Shown: positions 31,096 to 44,300 of the stretch, piece after piece
Position numbering within the stretch: position 1 is the first letter of the stretch
Layout of the letters: every line of letters begins with the position of its first letter
Assembly (NCBI GenBank): GCA_037893245.1
Contig: JBAIAA010000876.1
Location: forward strand, 124,001 to 188,000
DNA: 64,000 nucleotides
Source of the DNA: Crossaster papposus
Taxonomy: Eukaryota; Echinodermata; Asteroidea; Velatida; Solasteridae
Reading direction: 5' to 3'
The notes under the pieces: generated by a model
Told to the model about the DNA's origin: nothing
The model's database searches: none
What the model saw: only the letters and a program-made list of their open reading frames with translations
Made by a program: the position numbers and the translations under genes

Positions 31096-31711
31096 CCTGC
31101 TTCGTATGAACCGACTTTAATACAATCGAAACAAAATGGTTGCACTCTCCTTGGGAATGAAACTCGCTGCTGTCGTTCCCATGGTTCGTATTAGATTGCA
31201 GGCGTTCAAATTAATGTATTATACCCGACATTTTCATATTAACACATCCTAAGTTGAAGTTATGTCATTCGGTTCAAGTCATCATCCAATTTAGCAGTAG
31301 GTTTGGTTAAGGGTAATTGTTTGCACGAGATTCTTATTCTTTTGTATTCGTTTACTCGTATTCTGTTTAAAAGGCAAGATTCGAGGCAATAACGTTCCGA
31401 CTTTCGACTGCATGCTATCTGCTATTATATCCTTTTAATCTATAGAAATGAACATGTAAACTAGTGCTACGGGAAAATCGAATTAAACGTAAAGATCGAC
31501 GTGTATTCATGAAATATTGCTTTTTTGTGTTCTGTTTCAAATTGTTGACCTTTTACTCTTCTATTTTTTAAAGTGAATAAAGAAATTGGCAAGGTGGGAC
31601 TCGAGCCTGCGAGATTCTTTGTTCACTTTGAAATGTATGCAAATTAAAAATTGCTATCCTTGTTTTCTTACATCTCTTACATTTTGATTTAATTAGCGTG
31701 AACAATATTAA

Positions 31712-32346
31712 AGGAGCACTATGTCCTAAAAATCCCCGAAAATGTCATGTTTTGGATTGTTTACTTATCCTATTTCAAGCAAAATTATAGTTGAAAGGGA
31801 AACCAACCTAATGTGTTATCATTTCCAAGAAAATACGAACAAACCAGGTTGTTTACGTTTGACGCGGCAAACATTTTAGGGTATTCGTACACACGCATTT
31901 CCAATTATCCAGCCATCAGGAAATTATGGGCTGTATCTCGTATCAGCGCAGTGACTACATCAGACTGGTGCCGCAAACCTTGCATTAAATACACGACTGA
32001 TATCATACTGATAATTAAGGTTACATGCCACTGATACGTGTCTTGATATCAGCATCGCCGCAGCTACATACGTTGTCATGGTATCGCGACTGGCACCCAA
32101 ACAGCTCGAGTTTTTTTTTGGGGGGGGGTCAGAAAAACGACCCTAGAAACTCGTTCTACACAAGAAGGTCAGAAAAACGACCCTAGAAACTCGTTCTACA
32201 CAAGAATAACACAAACGCCCAGTTTTTTTAAAGGATGACTGTGTGGATGTTCATATCCTACTTTTAAATGCTCTTTCCGATAAACATCATTGCGTTCAAA
32301 ACGCAATTTGTAGAGCAATTGGCCGAATCCAGGACATAGTGCCCCT
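31712..32346. mobile_element. 635-bp TTAA-flanked element (AGGAGCACTATGTCCT ends)
   Basis: AGGAGCACTATGTCCT at 31712 and AGGACATAGTGCCCCT ending at 32346 form inverted repeats, each flanked by TTAA (31708-31711 and 32347-32350). A 39-bp direct duplication lies inside at 32128-32206 next to T and G homopolymers. No transposase is encoded. Confidence 0.8.
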
Positions 32347-32689
32347 TTAAAGAAATACGACCATAAAGAAAGAAATTAATGATCAACAATGCATTTGTTT
32401 TTATTAAGCGGAGAATGTATAAACACTTAATTAAGTGGTATTAGTGACAGTACACACGCACAACACATAAAGGCAAACGGCGCCGAACTTGACTTACATT
32501 GCAGATTTGATGTATAAACACAGCCGTCATCTATTCACGTGACACGTACTAGAACTACTCATTCAATTCTATTATTGAAACTTTGTAAAATGTACATTGT
32601 ACATTTCGGAATTGATATTCATTATTATATAAATACAGGCGTCTATCCACGTGTCACATACGTATTATTGAGAGCAAAATAAAAAAACT

Positions 32690-32945
32690 TTGGGAGACAT
32701 CTCCATAGAGACGTGCACAAAATTTTTCATTCTTTATTGTAACCTAACCCGTTTTTACCTAGAGCTTTTTCCACTAAATTTCATATTTATGCATTTTGGA
32801 CCCTACTCTATCAATCTAGACTGTAAAAAAACCAAAAATATCGTTTTTTAAGGTAGCTGGGGAATTAGGGAGACACTAAAATGTCTCCCTAAGTCCAATG
32901 TCTCCCAACTACCTAAAAACTTACGCTAAAATGTCTCCCGAAGGT
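32690..32945. repeat. Hairpin-rich segment with GGGAGACATT motifs
   Basis: 'TTGGGAGACATCTCC' near 32690 and 'atgtctcccgaagg' near 32932 are inverted. Between them 'aggtagctgg..gggagacactaaaatgtctccctaa..ccaactacct' forms a nested hairpin. It is probably a short foldback element; ends are not resolved. Confidence 0.45.
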
Positions 32946-32954
32946 GCTCATTGT

Positions 32955-34093
32955 AAATATAATACAAGGCATTTATATGGCGCTCTACAAAGATCACAGC
33001 GCCTAAAAATCAACATGCAACACACACATACACAAAAATATTATATATTTATCAACAAATGGGAAATAAGTGTGTTTTGAGTAGGCGCTTGAAGATCACA
33101 ATGGACGCCGCTTCCCTGATAATAACCGGCAGTTGATTCCACAGATTCGGAGCAGCAACAAAAAATGAGCTATCCCCGGCTTTCTTGTTGGAGCGAGGAA
33201 CAACCAGTCGGGTGACATTAGAAGGGGAGTGGAGTCTCATGCGATCTTCAGGTCTCTCTTTGTTATAACAAGCTAGATTATCAGTAATGTAGCTTGGGGA
33301 TTGACTACTGATAGATTTATATACATACAACAGGATTTTGAACACGATTCTTTCGTTGACAGGGAGCCAGTGAAGCGAGCGCAGTAAGTGACCAGATGAA
33401 CTTTCTCTGCCGCATGAAAACACAAGACGCGCAGCTTTATTTTGAAGACGCTGTACACGTCTTATGTCGACTTCCCTGGCACCATGTAGCAAAGAGTTGG
33501 CATAGTCAATACGAGAAAGAACCAAAGATCTAACAGCATTTTGGCAAGCCTCCTGAGTGAGAAACTGGCGAATCCGCCATAAATTACGAATATGAAAATT
33601 AACACTTCTACAAATTGTATTGTTGTGACTGGTCATGGATAATGCAGAATCAAGTGTAACCCCTAGATTCTTAACAGTGTTGGAGGGCTTAATACATGTG
33701 TCTCCAAGTTTTAACTCAATATGTGGTAATTTGTTGATGACTGTCGGTGTAGCAAAAACAAAGAATTCAGTTTTGTCTTGATTTAGCTGTAACATGTTAT
33801 GGGCCATCCAAGTATTGATCTTAGAAATACAAGTGGAATGATTAGTGAGCGTACGATCAGAATCACCAGCCACTTTTGGGTCAAATTCTGCATAGAGCTG
33901 GGTATCGTCAGCATAAAATAATATGAACATTTAGATTGTGTTCTCTGATGATATTACCAACTGGATGAGTGTACACGGTGAAACACTGTGGGCCTATTAC
34001 TGAGCCCTGGGGTACCGAGATTCTTAAAACATGCTCAAAGAATTGAACAGTCTTGATGGATACGGCGTCCATTGAGATAAGACATGAACCTGG
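32955..34093 (-). pseudogene. L2/CR1-like LINE, 3' fragment with RT end
   Basis: Minus strand. It contains VPQGSVIGPQ (about 33990-34020), YADDTQLYAEF (33905-33880), LNQDKTEFFVF, NLGVTLDSAL and the conserved tail LRSLHWLPVNERIVFKILL, then a stop at 33052. The 3' region continues to about 32955 with a 'ggcgctgtgatctttgtagagcgcc' type end typical of L2/CR1 LINEs. The VPQGS part and the YADD part lie in different frames around 33910-33930, so at least one frameshift is present. The 239-bp MITE at 34094 interrupts it. Confidence 0.85.
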
Positions 34094-34332
34094 GGCCAAT
34101 TTCATAGAGCTGCTATGCTAAAAAATTTGCTTAGCACAAACAAGTTATGCTCATTAAAAACAGGTTATCAGCCAAAATTATACGTGTTTTTCATGCTAAG
34201 CAAAAAAACAGAAGATTATCAATCCAGAACAATAAAGATCAGGTGAAAATTTGGTCTGTAACCTTGTTTTTGCCAAGGACAAATTGTCATGCTAAGCAAA
34301 TTGTTGTGCTTAGCAGCTCTATGAAATTGGCC
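34094..34332. mobile_element. 239-bp MITE inserted in the LINE
   Basis: Ends GGCCAATTTCATAGAGCTGC and its inverted copy; subterminal 'gcttagcaca' repeats. CCTGG precedes and CCAGG follows it, a near target-site duplication. The LINE reading frame is coherent across the site when the element is left out. It is the third member of the family at 30857. Confidence 0.85.
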
Positions 34333-34742
34333 CCAGGACTTAGTGGCACCTGTAATACCCAAACAAGTCTCAAGTCTGTCAAGAAGTATTCCATGATCAA
34401 TAGTATCAAATGCTGCTGACATGTCAAGTAAAACCAAGAGAACAACTTTGTTTTTATCTAGGGATTGCAAGATGTCATTTTTCACCTTAAGCAAGGCAGT
34501 CTTATTACTGTGGTGGGATTTATATGCTGACTGGAATTTTTCACTGAGATGGTTGTTTTTTACATGATTTGTAACTTGACATGACGCAGCCTTTTTAATT
34601 ACTTTTCCAATGAATTTGATATTTAAAACAGGTCGATAACTCTTAAAGGCATTGGGATCGAGGGTAGGTTTCTTAAGAACAGGGGTGATTATCGACTGCT
34701 TGAAGGTTTCAGGGAAAATACCAGATGGAAGGGAAGCGTTAA
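34333..34742 (-). pseudogene. L2/CR1-like LINE, RT N-terminal fragment
   Basis: Minus-strand reading gives TPVLKKPTLDPN, YRPVLNIKF, FQSAYKSHH, then LLDMSAAFDTIDHGILLDRL and GITGATKSW. These are the RT fingers and palm motif A, in order. It ends at the TTAA element at 34743 upstream and the MITE at 34332 downstream. Confidence 0.85.
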
Positions 34743-35023
34743 GACTGAGTTGCTCTAAAAATCAAAGAAGTGGTGGCAGATTTTGTTTTATGGATTTCGT
34801 TTATTCTTTGCACACGTGAAGGCCTTCATCCAGAATGTAAAAAGAAAGCATATTTATTGCATCCACACTTTGGTTGCCATGACAACGGGTGAAAATAGAA
34901 AGTTACCACATTTCGCCTAATTTAGCTCTTTTCATAAGTAAAAATGACCAAAGGTTGTGAGCTTCACTGTATAAAGACCAAATAGTTTGCCTACCTCTCA
35001 GCTAAACATGGTAAAGATACGTC

Positions 35024-35651
35024 CTTAATCTTTCCAAAAATGCACTTGATACAAGTACAGTTAATTGTGAATGGAAGATTCCATTATTCCATATAGGTGT
35101 GTTTTGAGCAAAAGTCAATTTGGGAAATAGAGGTGGTTGCTAAAATTGTCAGAAGTCCGAAAGTGGCATATTTAGGAAGGTTTTGCTTCCAGGATTGAAA
35201 GATAAGATGCTGGTCTGTAAGAATATGGAAACAAAAGTTTTGGTATTTTTTGTACGGGGGAGCAGTGTTGCCAGAAACTTCATGCTTTATTTATTTTTAA
35301 ATGTATATTTTCAGATTTAATATATGGAAAATAATGCTCTTAATCTTTCCAAAAATGCACTTGATACAAGTACAGTTAATTGTGAATGGAAGATTCCATT
35401 ATTCCATATAGGTGTGTTTTGAGCAAAAGTCAATTTGGGAAATAGAGGTGGTTGCTAAAATTGTCAGAAGTCCGAAAGTGGCATATTTAGGAAGATTTTG
35501 CTTCCAGGATTGAAAGATAAGATGCTGGTCTGTAAGAATATGGAAACAAAAGTTTTGGTATTTTTTGTACGGGGGAGCAGTGTTGCCAGAAACTTCATGC
35601 TTTATTTATTTTTAAATGTATATTTTCAGATTTTATATATGGAAAATAATG
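35024..35651. repeat. 314-bp tandem duplication
   Basis: Two units, from 35024 and 35338, differ at only a few bases (for example aggaaggttt against aggaagattt). The duplication is recent compared with the rest of the element. Confidence 0.92.
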
Positions 35652-35845
35652 CTCTTAAATGACTTTCTACATGCTGAACAATGATGCTGACTGACAAAAT
35701 ACCAGGACAAAATATAGTAAAGCAGCTTACAAGTATAAAAAACATAACTCTAAATTGTATAAACATGCATCGCAAAGACAGTGTTGCCAGAAAGGTAGTA
35801 TTAAAAGACCAAAACTCGTAACAAAAACTAAATTTACATAGTTGT

Positions 35846-35965
35846 GTGACAAAGTTGGCAGTGACATTGTTAGTAGTGACACAATTGGCAATGATGCAGT
35901 TGGTAATAACATAGTTGGTGATGAAATAATTGGCGGTGACATAATTGGCAATGACATAATTGGCA
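35846..35965. repeat. 15-bp minisatellite (ATTGGCAATGACATA type)
   Basis: About eight imperfect 15-bp units within the TTAA element. They produce a repetitive Leu/Pro/Ser frame on the minus strand that is not a gene. Confidence 0.8.
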
Positions 35966-38012
35966 GCAACAAATGTTGAACAAGTCTTTCAAAAAGGCTT
36001 TAGCCATACATATGCAATGACCTTCAAGTTCAATAGTGCATCTGTTTATATGCAGTTTATACACTAGGACATGCTGTAAAAGCATCTCATTTGGTGACTC
36101 GCAGGAAGATGCAACAATGCCAAAACATCTTTGAATTTTCATTCACAGATAAAGTGTTTAAAATAAATGCCCCATTTTTCCCATGAAACAGCTAAAAACA
36201 CTGTATGTAAAGTTAACCCCCATGTTGTGGACATCCGATACTTGCCCTGGCACAGAGTAGATTATGCACAAAGTCTATACATAAAGAGACTTCCATATCC
36301 GAAATAGTACATAGAGATAATTTCCATATCAGTATCTCAGATACTGTAGTACATATAAAGTGTATGATTTGAACAGTATCATTTTGATTTCAGAGTATCG
36401 TCTCTGTATATAAGATCGATCACACAGAAGACTTTTATAAAGTTGTAGGTATCAGACCTTACATGTAGTTACACTTTTTTCAGCATTCTCCAACATTAAA
36501 AAGTATTATGAATATTTTGAGATAAAATACAACTGTTCTCCTTGCTAGAAAGTCCAATATGTTGCCTGTTCCTAGCAGTTGAACTTGATCTATATGTAAA
36601 ACAGTAAAGCTACAGGATTAATACCACTTACAAGTTCTTGTAGTACATGTAGTAGCAAGTTGGTTATTACCAGTCTGCATGTGTTGAGGACATTGAGGAG
36701 TGATCACTTTAGCCCAAGGTGCAAGCATGTATAGTGGGGATATAATGTAAACAGATGGAGATATAATGTAAACATATACTCTCTGAGTCAGTGGTCAGCT
36801 TCTTTGAGCAGACGGTCAATTCATTGAGCAATTGTATTTAGTTCAAAGAACATAAACTACTACATTTAACCCCTCTGTAGGTGCCGTGTGTAAGGAATGC
36901 TAAACAATGTAAACAATAAGATATGACATTAATAACAAAAAAAAATGCCAAATGAAAAAATTAATTTTTAAAAACATGTATGTTTCATTCCTGAAATTTC
37001 AATGCTTCACTATACATGCTTGATATAATGCCAACTTTTGAATGGAATATAGGGCTACAATGTGGATTACACTATATGTTACAACCAAACTAGGCTTAAA
37101 GACGGGTTACAGGCAACAGTGTTGCAACTTTGTTTAATTTTGTATCCATGTACATGTATACTGTTATATTTTTATATACTGTAGTCCAGGTCCAAAAGAA
37201 AATGTTTGACATAAAAAGTCACTTACCAATTCCATGTTTCTTAACTATTATAGGCCTATATATAAAGGTTCAAATTTAAAAATCATGTCTCTGGCAACAC
37301 TGACTGCCTTTAATGCCATTTAAGTATTTTTTCTCTTCATATCAACATTCATTTTATGTATTCTATCATAAATATGACCAATTTGTTATATAATTTTGCA
37401 ATTAGGTCTTTCTTTAATGTATAATTTGTGGCCATTCATTGCGGTTTTTTTCCAGCCAAAGTGCTAACTTTCCGGCAACACTGTTTTTGCGTACTTGAAA
37501 TACCAAAACATTTTATTCCATGTTTATGTAGGTTGGTATCTTATCTACCAATCATGAAAGTGGCATTATCTACAAAGTGCCACTTTCGGCTTTATGGCCC
37601 AATTCAATACCCTATTTTTCGCTATTAGAAAATATGATGACAACACCCCTATTTAAAATAATGGTTTGACCCAAAGTGGAACACACACATTACATGTTAA
37701 AATCGTTTTCTGAAAGAGTAAACATGGTTGTGCAATATGTGTGAAAGACAAACTTCTACTCTTTCCCCCTTAGATGTACCAGTGCTTCTAATTTACCTAT
37801 ATTTCATTACTTAAATAGTGTAAAATCTTGAAAAATTTGTTGGAAATCTTATTTTGGCCGTTACCATGGCAACAAACATCTAATATCATTTTTTTTCCTA
37901 TTTTTGTAATTCATGTACCCATATCTACCCATACATGGAGTATTGCCAAAATCAATTTTTTGAAGTCTGCCACCTTTTAAAAAATATCTTTGATTTTTAC
38001 AGCAACCCAGTC

Positions 38013-38400
38013 TTAACAATTCTTGTTATGACCGGTAACACACTAGGCAAGCATCGTTTAACAAGCCAGGATGGTAACGTGTCTAGTGAACACGACTTGT
38101 TAGACAGTTGCCTAATGAGTATTTTTCAACGTCAGATTTGGTGAGAATCTTGAAATTAAGCAAATTTATGCTAGGATCTAATTGAAACTGACATGGTATA
38201 GTATCTGAGCGGAAAGAAGCTTCAGATGTAACCTTAGATCGGATTTGCTCAACTTTGTCAACGAAAAAGGATATAAAACTATCAGCAAGTTCAGATTCAG
38301 AGAGTCACAAACTGGTAATGTTCTTGAAACGCAGTTTAGAAGGCCCCGTATAGTCGTGTACATGTCCTTAGAGCTAGCACTGGTGAATTTGTCGGAGTAG
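38013..38400 (-). pseudogene. L2/CR1-like LINE, upstream fragment (linker before RT)
   Basis: Minus-strand reading gives LADSFISFFVDKVEQIRSKV and later LDTLPSWLVKRCLPSVLPVITRIV, the region between endonuclease and RT in L2/CR1 elements. The two blocks are in different frames. It joins 34742 across the 3.27-kb insertion at TTAA. The upstream limit is unclear; endonuclease was not recognised further right. Confidence 0.75.
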
Positions 38401-38826
38401 TATGTTTTTTTGCATCAGCAATCAGCTTCTGGACATTTCAATATTTTACATAGAGAAGGATTATTCCGAGAGCGAGCCCGGCGGGGGTGGGGCAGACCCA
38501 TCCACCACTATTTGACTTCGTATTTTCATGCTACACTTCTTGACGCTTCCGGATGTCTTCCAACTGGACAATCTTATGCTGTTAACCTGTGTTACATAGA
38601 ATGCGTTGTACTTACCATTAAGATTGGCCTGCATGAAAATTGCTTTCAAAAACACTCATTTGGAAGAATTCTTTCTCTAACAGTGGCACATGCTCGGTGT
38701 TGAGTGCTGGTGATATCTTTGAATCGACATTATGGTAAAACCAACGGCATTTGAAAGCTAATTTAGTTATCTGTGAAGCTCATACAAACATCAATAGCAA
38801 ATGCTGAATATTCAATTAACGCGTTC

Positions 38827-39202
38827 CAATAAGCCATTTAAATAACATCTGGTACACTGACTTGTTCACACAGCTTGGCACAGTTTAACTTTAAATTCTC
38901 CAGACCAAAGACACTGTTGCTATATCACGTGATTCGAGGCAAGCTTTTGCATAGTTACGTAAGAGACGCTCAGCACCAATACATTGTTTACAATGGGTAA
39001 GAATGGCAAAAAGACACCAGACCATTCCAAAGCTGGGGGTTGCTAGCGTATGACGCGTAAGGCTTGCCCCGAATCACGTGATATAGCAACAGCGTCTTTG
39101 GTCTGGATAATTTAAAGTTAAACTGTGCCAAGCTGTGTGAGCAAGTCAGTGTACCAGATGTTATTCAAATTTAACTCGGGGTCACGCGCAAATGGCTTAT
39201 TG
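38827..39202. mobile_element. 376-bp palindromic MITE (CAATAAGCC ends)
   Basis: Left 'CAATAAGCCATTT ... ctggtacactgacttg ... agcttggcacagttt' is mirrored on the right, with arms of roughly 120-150 bp. 'atatcacgtgattcg' is also mirrored. Target duplication was not resolved. Confidence 0.75.
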
Positions 39203-40939
39203 CACAATTTGTTGTGACACCCTGTACACAGAGATACAACTTCATGGTGTTGTTTAGTATCCGTCTTATTATTTCAGGTACATGTAGTTTGGATGCTTTA
39301 AATGAAAAAAAATCTATGCAAATGTTCTACTCTGTAGACGATGTGCCCTCTGTTTACATCTAGGCTACAAGAGGCCCTAGGCAACATAATGTCGGCAAAA
39401 ACGCTGCTATAATAAACTAAGTGTTGGCATCTATAGTAGTATAGTTGCATTATCAAAATAGGAATTTTATACTGAATACAAAAACAACGCCTTTTCTTTT
39501 GATGAGAAGTAATCCCGCCCAGGGTCCAGTGAATTAAAATTATGCAGTCATGAAATGACACACCCAGTCCTCGGATCACGACATCTTTGTTCCCGTTAAC
39601 AACTGAAACAAATCTCGAAAATGAGAATTACCGTTGAACTCATGTGACGTGAACGGCGGCCCCATTCCTAATGTCAAGAAGATAAACAAGGATATTGTTC
39701 TAAGGTAGGATTTACAGTTAATATGTTTAAAATGCTCTACGTGAATAGCAGTGTATTAATTAGGCTATGGTAAAATCCTGCTGTGGCAACATACGCATTT
39801 ATTCCAGTATTTACCCAGCAACACATACATCTACGCGTCCGCTCTACAACGACACTGTCTTTTCCGAAACATACTTTTATTTGGTCTTTTATCTCTCATG
39901 CTTTGTTTCCCCCAACTGCAACTCGACCATCCTTCATTATACTGTACAAACCCCCTTCTTAAAATAATGGTCATCCTTTATATTTCGCTAATTTGGTCCC
40001 GCCTAAAACCTAAAGTTTAAATCAATATTTTCGTTGTCGCTATATTAGTGCGTACGTGTTTTACGCCTTGCCATACACACGTTCACGTGCGCAGAATGAC
40101 AGAGATAATTGGCGTCACCATCCCGTTGCTAAGGAGGGCGGGGCTTATGGTCAAATCCGGATCGGTCTATTGTCAGAATCATTTATCATTTAAACCATCG
40201 TACACAAACACAACATAACATACTCAATAATGCTGATATTGTGCGAGCTGCAGCGACCTGCGTAGAACCCGCACACTTCAATTACTACTAATACTTGGAC
40301 ATCAATAGATTTGTCAACGTTACATCAGAAAGATTTACTACCTAAACTGGAAGCCTCCATTGCCTCCCCTGCCAAAACAGACTGCAACCACGAGTGGTGT
40401 AGAACATGTACAACCTAAAGAATTATCAATAACAAATAGGAAAATGTATGAATTGGACAAATTTACTTCTGGAAATTGAGAAGAAAAGGCTATGGTTGCA
40501 AAGGAACATTTAAAAGTGTCGCAGTATCTTAATGCTAATTTGCAGATGGTCATTGCTAATGCCTGTCAGCAGCGTGCCATCATTTTGGTGCCAGCTGAAG
40601 ATAGTGCTTAACGTCTTAACTTCTCATTTCCAGATGTTTTTTATTCCCTGTCATAATTTTCCCTATTTATTGGGGCCATTAAAAGTAATCAACGTTTACA
40701 AAATGTTGACTCTAAAATGTAGGGGAATTGTCTCCTATGGAGCGTCAAAAGTGGACAACCGTATTTTCCGATTTTCTCAGAGCTAGTATAATTTTAGGTT
40801 TTCAGAAATTGCGACACTGGTTAAAAAAAAACTGGATTTTATGCTAGCCGAAATTTGGATTTTACTATCTGTGTCGCAGTTTCTGAAAACTTAAAATGTT
40901 TGTTCTACATGTACTAGCTTTTGACGCTCCATATTCATT
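39203..40939. other. Intergenic, nothing recognised
   Basis: No coherent coding frame. Short inverted pair 'tctcagagctag ... attttaggttttcagaaa' and 'tttctgaaaacttaaaa ... gctttt' near 40775-40925 suggests a small decayed element. Confidence 0.4.
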
Positions 40940-41184
40940 ATTTTAACATCACCGAGCCGACGCGCGGGATTATTTTTAACGAAACTCGATCCGAGGTGGG
41001 TTCAGCCCGATGGTACCGGAAAGCACACCCACGCATTTCCGGCCTTGCTCCCTGCTGACAGACATTTCTGGCCTTGTTCATTGCTGACGAACATTTTCGG
41101 CCTTGCTCGTGGCTTGTTTATGTGTCATCCGTTTTGAATCTGGGAAAAACTTTGTGTTTGTATATGTCATCCGGTGCGAACTGG
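40940..41184 (+). mobile_element. CCAGTTCGCGCCGG-family MITE, copy 2 (left end lost)
   Basis: Shares 'attattttaacatcaccgag', 'actcgatccgag', 'catttccggccttgctc' and the right end 'gcgaactgg' with 53057-53248. TTAA follows at 41185. The left terminal 15 bp are missing. Confidence 0.65.
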
Positions 41185-41316
41185 TTAAAAGTCAAACTTA
41201 AAAACATTGATATTTTGAATGCTCCTTTATACTTGACATTGAAATTAGTCTTGGTTCCAAGATTACGTAAGCGGAGTGATCTTACAAAACCCAGTCAGCC
41301 ACCCCACTATGAAATT

Positions 41317-44300
41317 TTGGTTGCAAGGCGTGCGTAGGCTGCCGATGCGGGCGCCCTTTAACATACGCTACAGACCACGCCATGACGTTCAATTAGTGTT
41401 CATGCGTTTTGCACGTACGTAAGACGGTCATTAAGCTCTTGGCCAATAAAAAGATCTGCTTTGCAGGCTCCACCCCAAGCGTCACTCCCCTCGACTGTCC
41501 ACGTCCTTAGAATTCCACAATGAGCCCCGTCTGCCATTGTTCGTTTTATTTCACTCCGTTGATTTGCAACGGTCGTGAAGAAGACAATGCAACTCTATAC
41601 TTCATCGAGTTGTTCACGGCTCGGAGGTTATAGGACTCTTTATGGCGATAGTGCAGGCCCGTACGGTACGCAGGGGGGTGCGACGGGTGCGTAAGCACCA
41701 CCCCCACCCTCCGGGAACACAATGGTTCCCGACCGGGAACACAAAGGTCAACACAATTTCTCTGCCACAAATCGTGCTTCATAATGGTGTTCTTGGTGAA
41801 CACCTGCAGTTGAGTTACTCCCTTTTATATGAAAGTTTTACCTTTCTAAAGACGAGTTGTATTTTCAGGAGACATCGACCTACGTACGCCAAGTGATTAT
41901 TATTTACATAGACCATTATGAAGCACGATATGTGGCAGAGAAACCTTCCCTCTTTTGTGTTGACCATTGCGTTCCCGGATTCTCAGGAATTCTGTTTAGG
42001 TTTCAAGGGTGGGTTAGGTAACAATAGTGTTGAGTGTGTATAGGGTATAGGGATAAGAGGGGGTTAGTCCAGGCAAAATACATAATTTTGTTTTGTTAAC
42101 CTCAAACAAATTGCAACAAATTGTTTTTCACCACAGTGCACTTCTATAAGGTCCCTAGAATGACATACTAAAAATCTACAAAAATCCAAGTGGTGGAAAT
42201 ATGTCTAATTTGCATAAATCGTTAATCCCTGCCATGTAATATTTTGTATTCCCATATTTGGGTATATATTTTATTTTTATTTTTTGAAAAGTTTATTTTG
42301 GTGATTATACTTACATATCCTTACTTGAATAACATTTGCTAAAGCATATAAGTGACTGAATAATTATGAGAACACAGTAATTATCCAAAATGACAACTTT
42401 GTGACTCTATAAATGTGCGCACATTACACTGTCTCCAGATATCATCATGTAGTCAGTATTGGTGAGCTTCAAATTCACCAAGTTGCTTACTGGCACAGTT
42501 ATCATATTAAAAACTTATGGAAAATCATATGGACAATGATAACATTGTGATATTTAGCCCAGCAAACAAAAACTTGAAAAAAATGATGTGTCCCTAAATT
42601 GGGCTAACAAGTAGGTGAAGGGTTGCCTAAGGTGAGAGACTTGAACAAGTTCAAGGAAACCCCCCAAATTTAAGATTTGTGTTGCTTACAATAATCATAT
42701 CTACGTTAAAATGTATTTTGGGGATTTCCTTGAACTTGTTCAAGTATTCCATGTTAGGCAACCCTTTAACTACTTTTTAGCCCAATTTATAGACACACCA
42801 TTTTCCCCCAGTTTTTGTTTTCTGGGCTAAATATCACAATGTTATTATTGTTCATATGATTTTTCATAAGGTTTTAGTATACACGACGTATCATTTGAAA
42901 AGACTCACAATCCTTTTGGTACGTCTTTTACTTTACATTTGTATACACGACGTATCATTTGAAAACACTCACAATCCTTTAGGTGCGTCTTTTACTTTAC
43001 ATTTGTATACACGACGTATCATTTGAAAAGACTCACAATCCTTTAGGTGCGTCTTTTGGCTAATTATACACAATGGCTAATTATTATATCCTAAAGTTGC
43101 GCGCATTTACCTTGTTTCCATACAATGTATATCATCAAGTAGTCTTGCCAAACTTCAGTCTTGATGAGCTTTAAAATCACCAAGTATTAAACCCTTATGG
43201 AAAATCATATGAACAATGATAACATTTTGATATTTAGCCCAGCAAACAAAAACAGGCAAAAATGAGATGGCTGTAAATTGGAATAAAATGTCGGTGAAGG
43301 GTTGCCTAACGTGGGAGACTTAAACAAGTTCAAGGAAATCCCCCAAATAGGAGTATTATTGCTTATAATTATGTCAACGTCAAATGGTTTCTTACACATA
43401 ATTTTAGTGATTTCCTTGAACTTTTCACCACTTTTAGCCCAATTTACGGACACCAAATTTTTTCCATTTTTGTTTGCTGGGCTAAATATTACAATGTTAT
43501 CATTGTTCATATGATTTTCCATAGGGTTTTAATATGGTAACTGTGCCAGTATGCAACTTGGTGAATTTGAAGCTTATCAATACTGAGGTTTGGCAAGACT
43601 ACTTGATGATAACCGGAGACAAGGTAAATGCGCGCAACTTAAGGGTATGATTTTTAGCCCTTTCGATTGTTACTATGTTCTCATGATTATTCAGTCAATT
43701 ATATGCTTTACAAAATGTTATTGAAGTAAGGGAACTGTAAGTAAAATCACAAAAATAAATTTTGCAAAAAAAATTAAAAAATATATATATAGGCCTATCT
43801 ATCTAAATATGGGAACAAATATATTACACGACAGGTATTAAAGATTTATGCAAGTTAGGCATATTTCCACTAAAAATCCAGCCTGGTGACCATCATTTTC
43901 GGATTCAGCACCCCAAAATAGCTATATTACAAACTTCTACTCAAAAGATGCCTCTTCTTGCCCTAGATGAGACCCTTTTTTTTTAATATCGCCTAGACTA
44001 TAATAGTTCTTATTGCCGGACAACCATTGAAGTAATAGAAGGCAGTGTGTTGTTAATCCCCATTGTTGCAAATCCACGAGTAAAAGGAAATTGAACAATC
44101 GGCTACCGAACTCGTTGTGAAATTCTATAGACGTCGACGGTCGGATAGGGTTGGAGTTCGGGGCGGAGTCAGCAAAGCAGAGCTTTTCATTGGCCAATAG
44201 CTTAATCACCGTCTTACGTACGTGCAAAACGCATGAACACTAATAGGATGTCTTGGCTAACTGACAATCGCTCAAAAATGTATGAGCAGAATTGTGATGC

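Larger units (their letters stand above)
34743..38012. mobile_element. 3.27-kb TTAA-flanked element inserted in the LINE
   Basis: The 25-bp termini begin GACTGAGTTGCTC at 34743 and, inverted, GACTGGGTTGCTG at 38012, with two mismatches. TTAA flanks at 34739-34742 and 38013-38016. LINE sequence continues on both sides. Subterminal sequence is long and partly inverted: 'gcagtgttgccaga' and 'aaagttttggtattt' near 35225-35285 recur inverted near 37470-37515. A 314-bp tandem duplication and a 15-bp minisatellite lie inside. No transposase frame is visible, so this is a long non-autonomous piggyBac-like element. Confidence 0.8.

Noticed and set aside
31590-31625. tRNA T-arm-like sequence (GGCTCGAGTCCCACC on the minus strand)
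   Set aside because: No D-arm, anticodon arm or acceptor partner was found around it.
42877-43060. CRISPR-like array
   Set aside because: Three 64-bp units are direct tandem copies without distinct spacers, in a eukaryotic foldback element.
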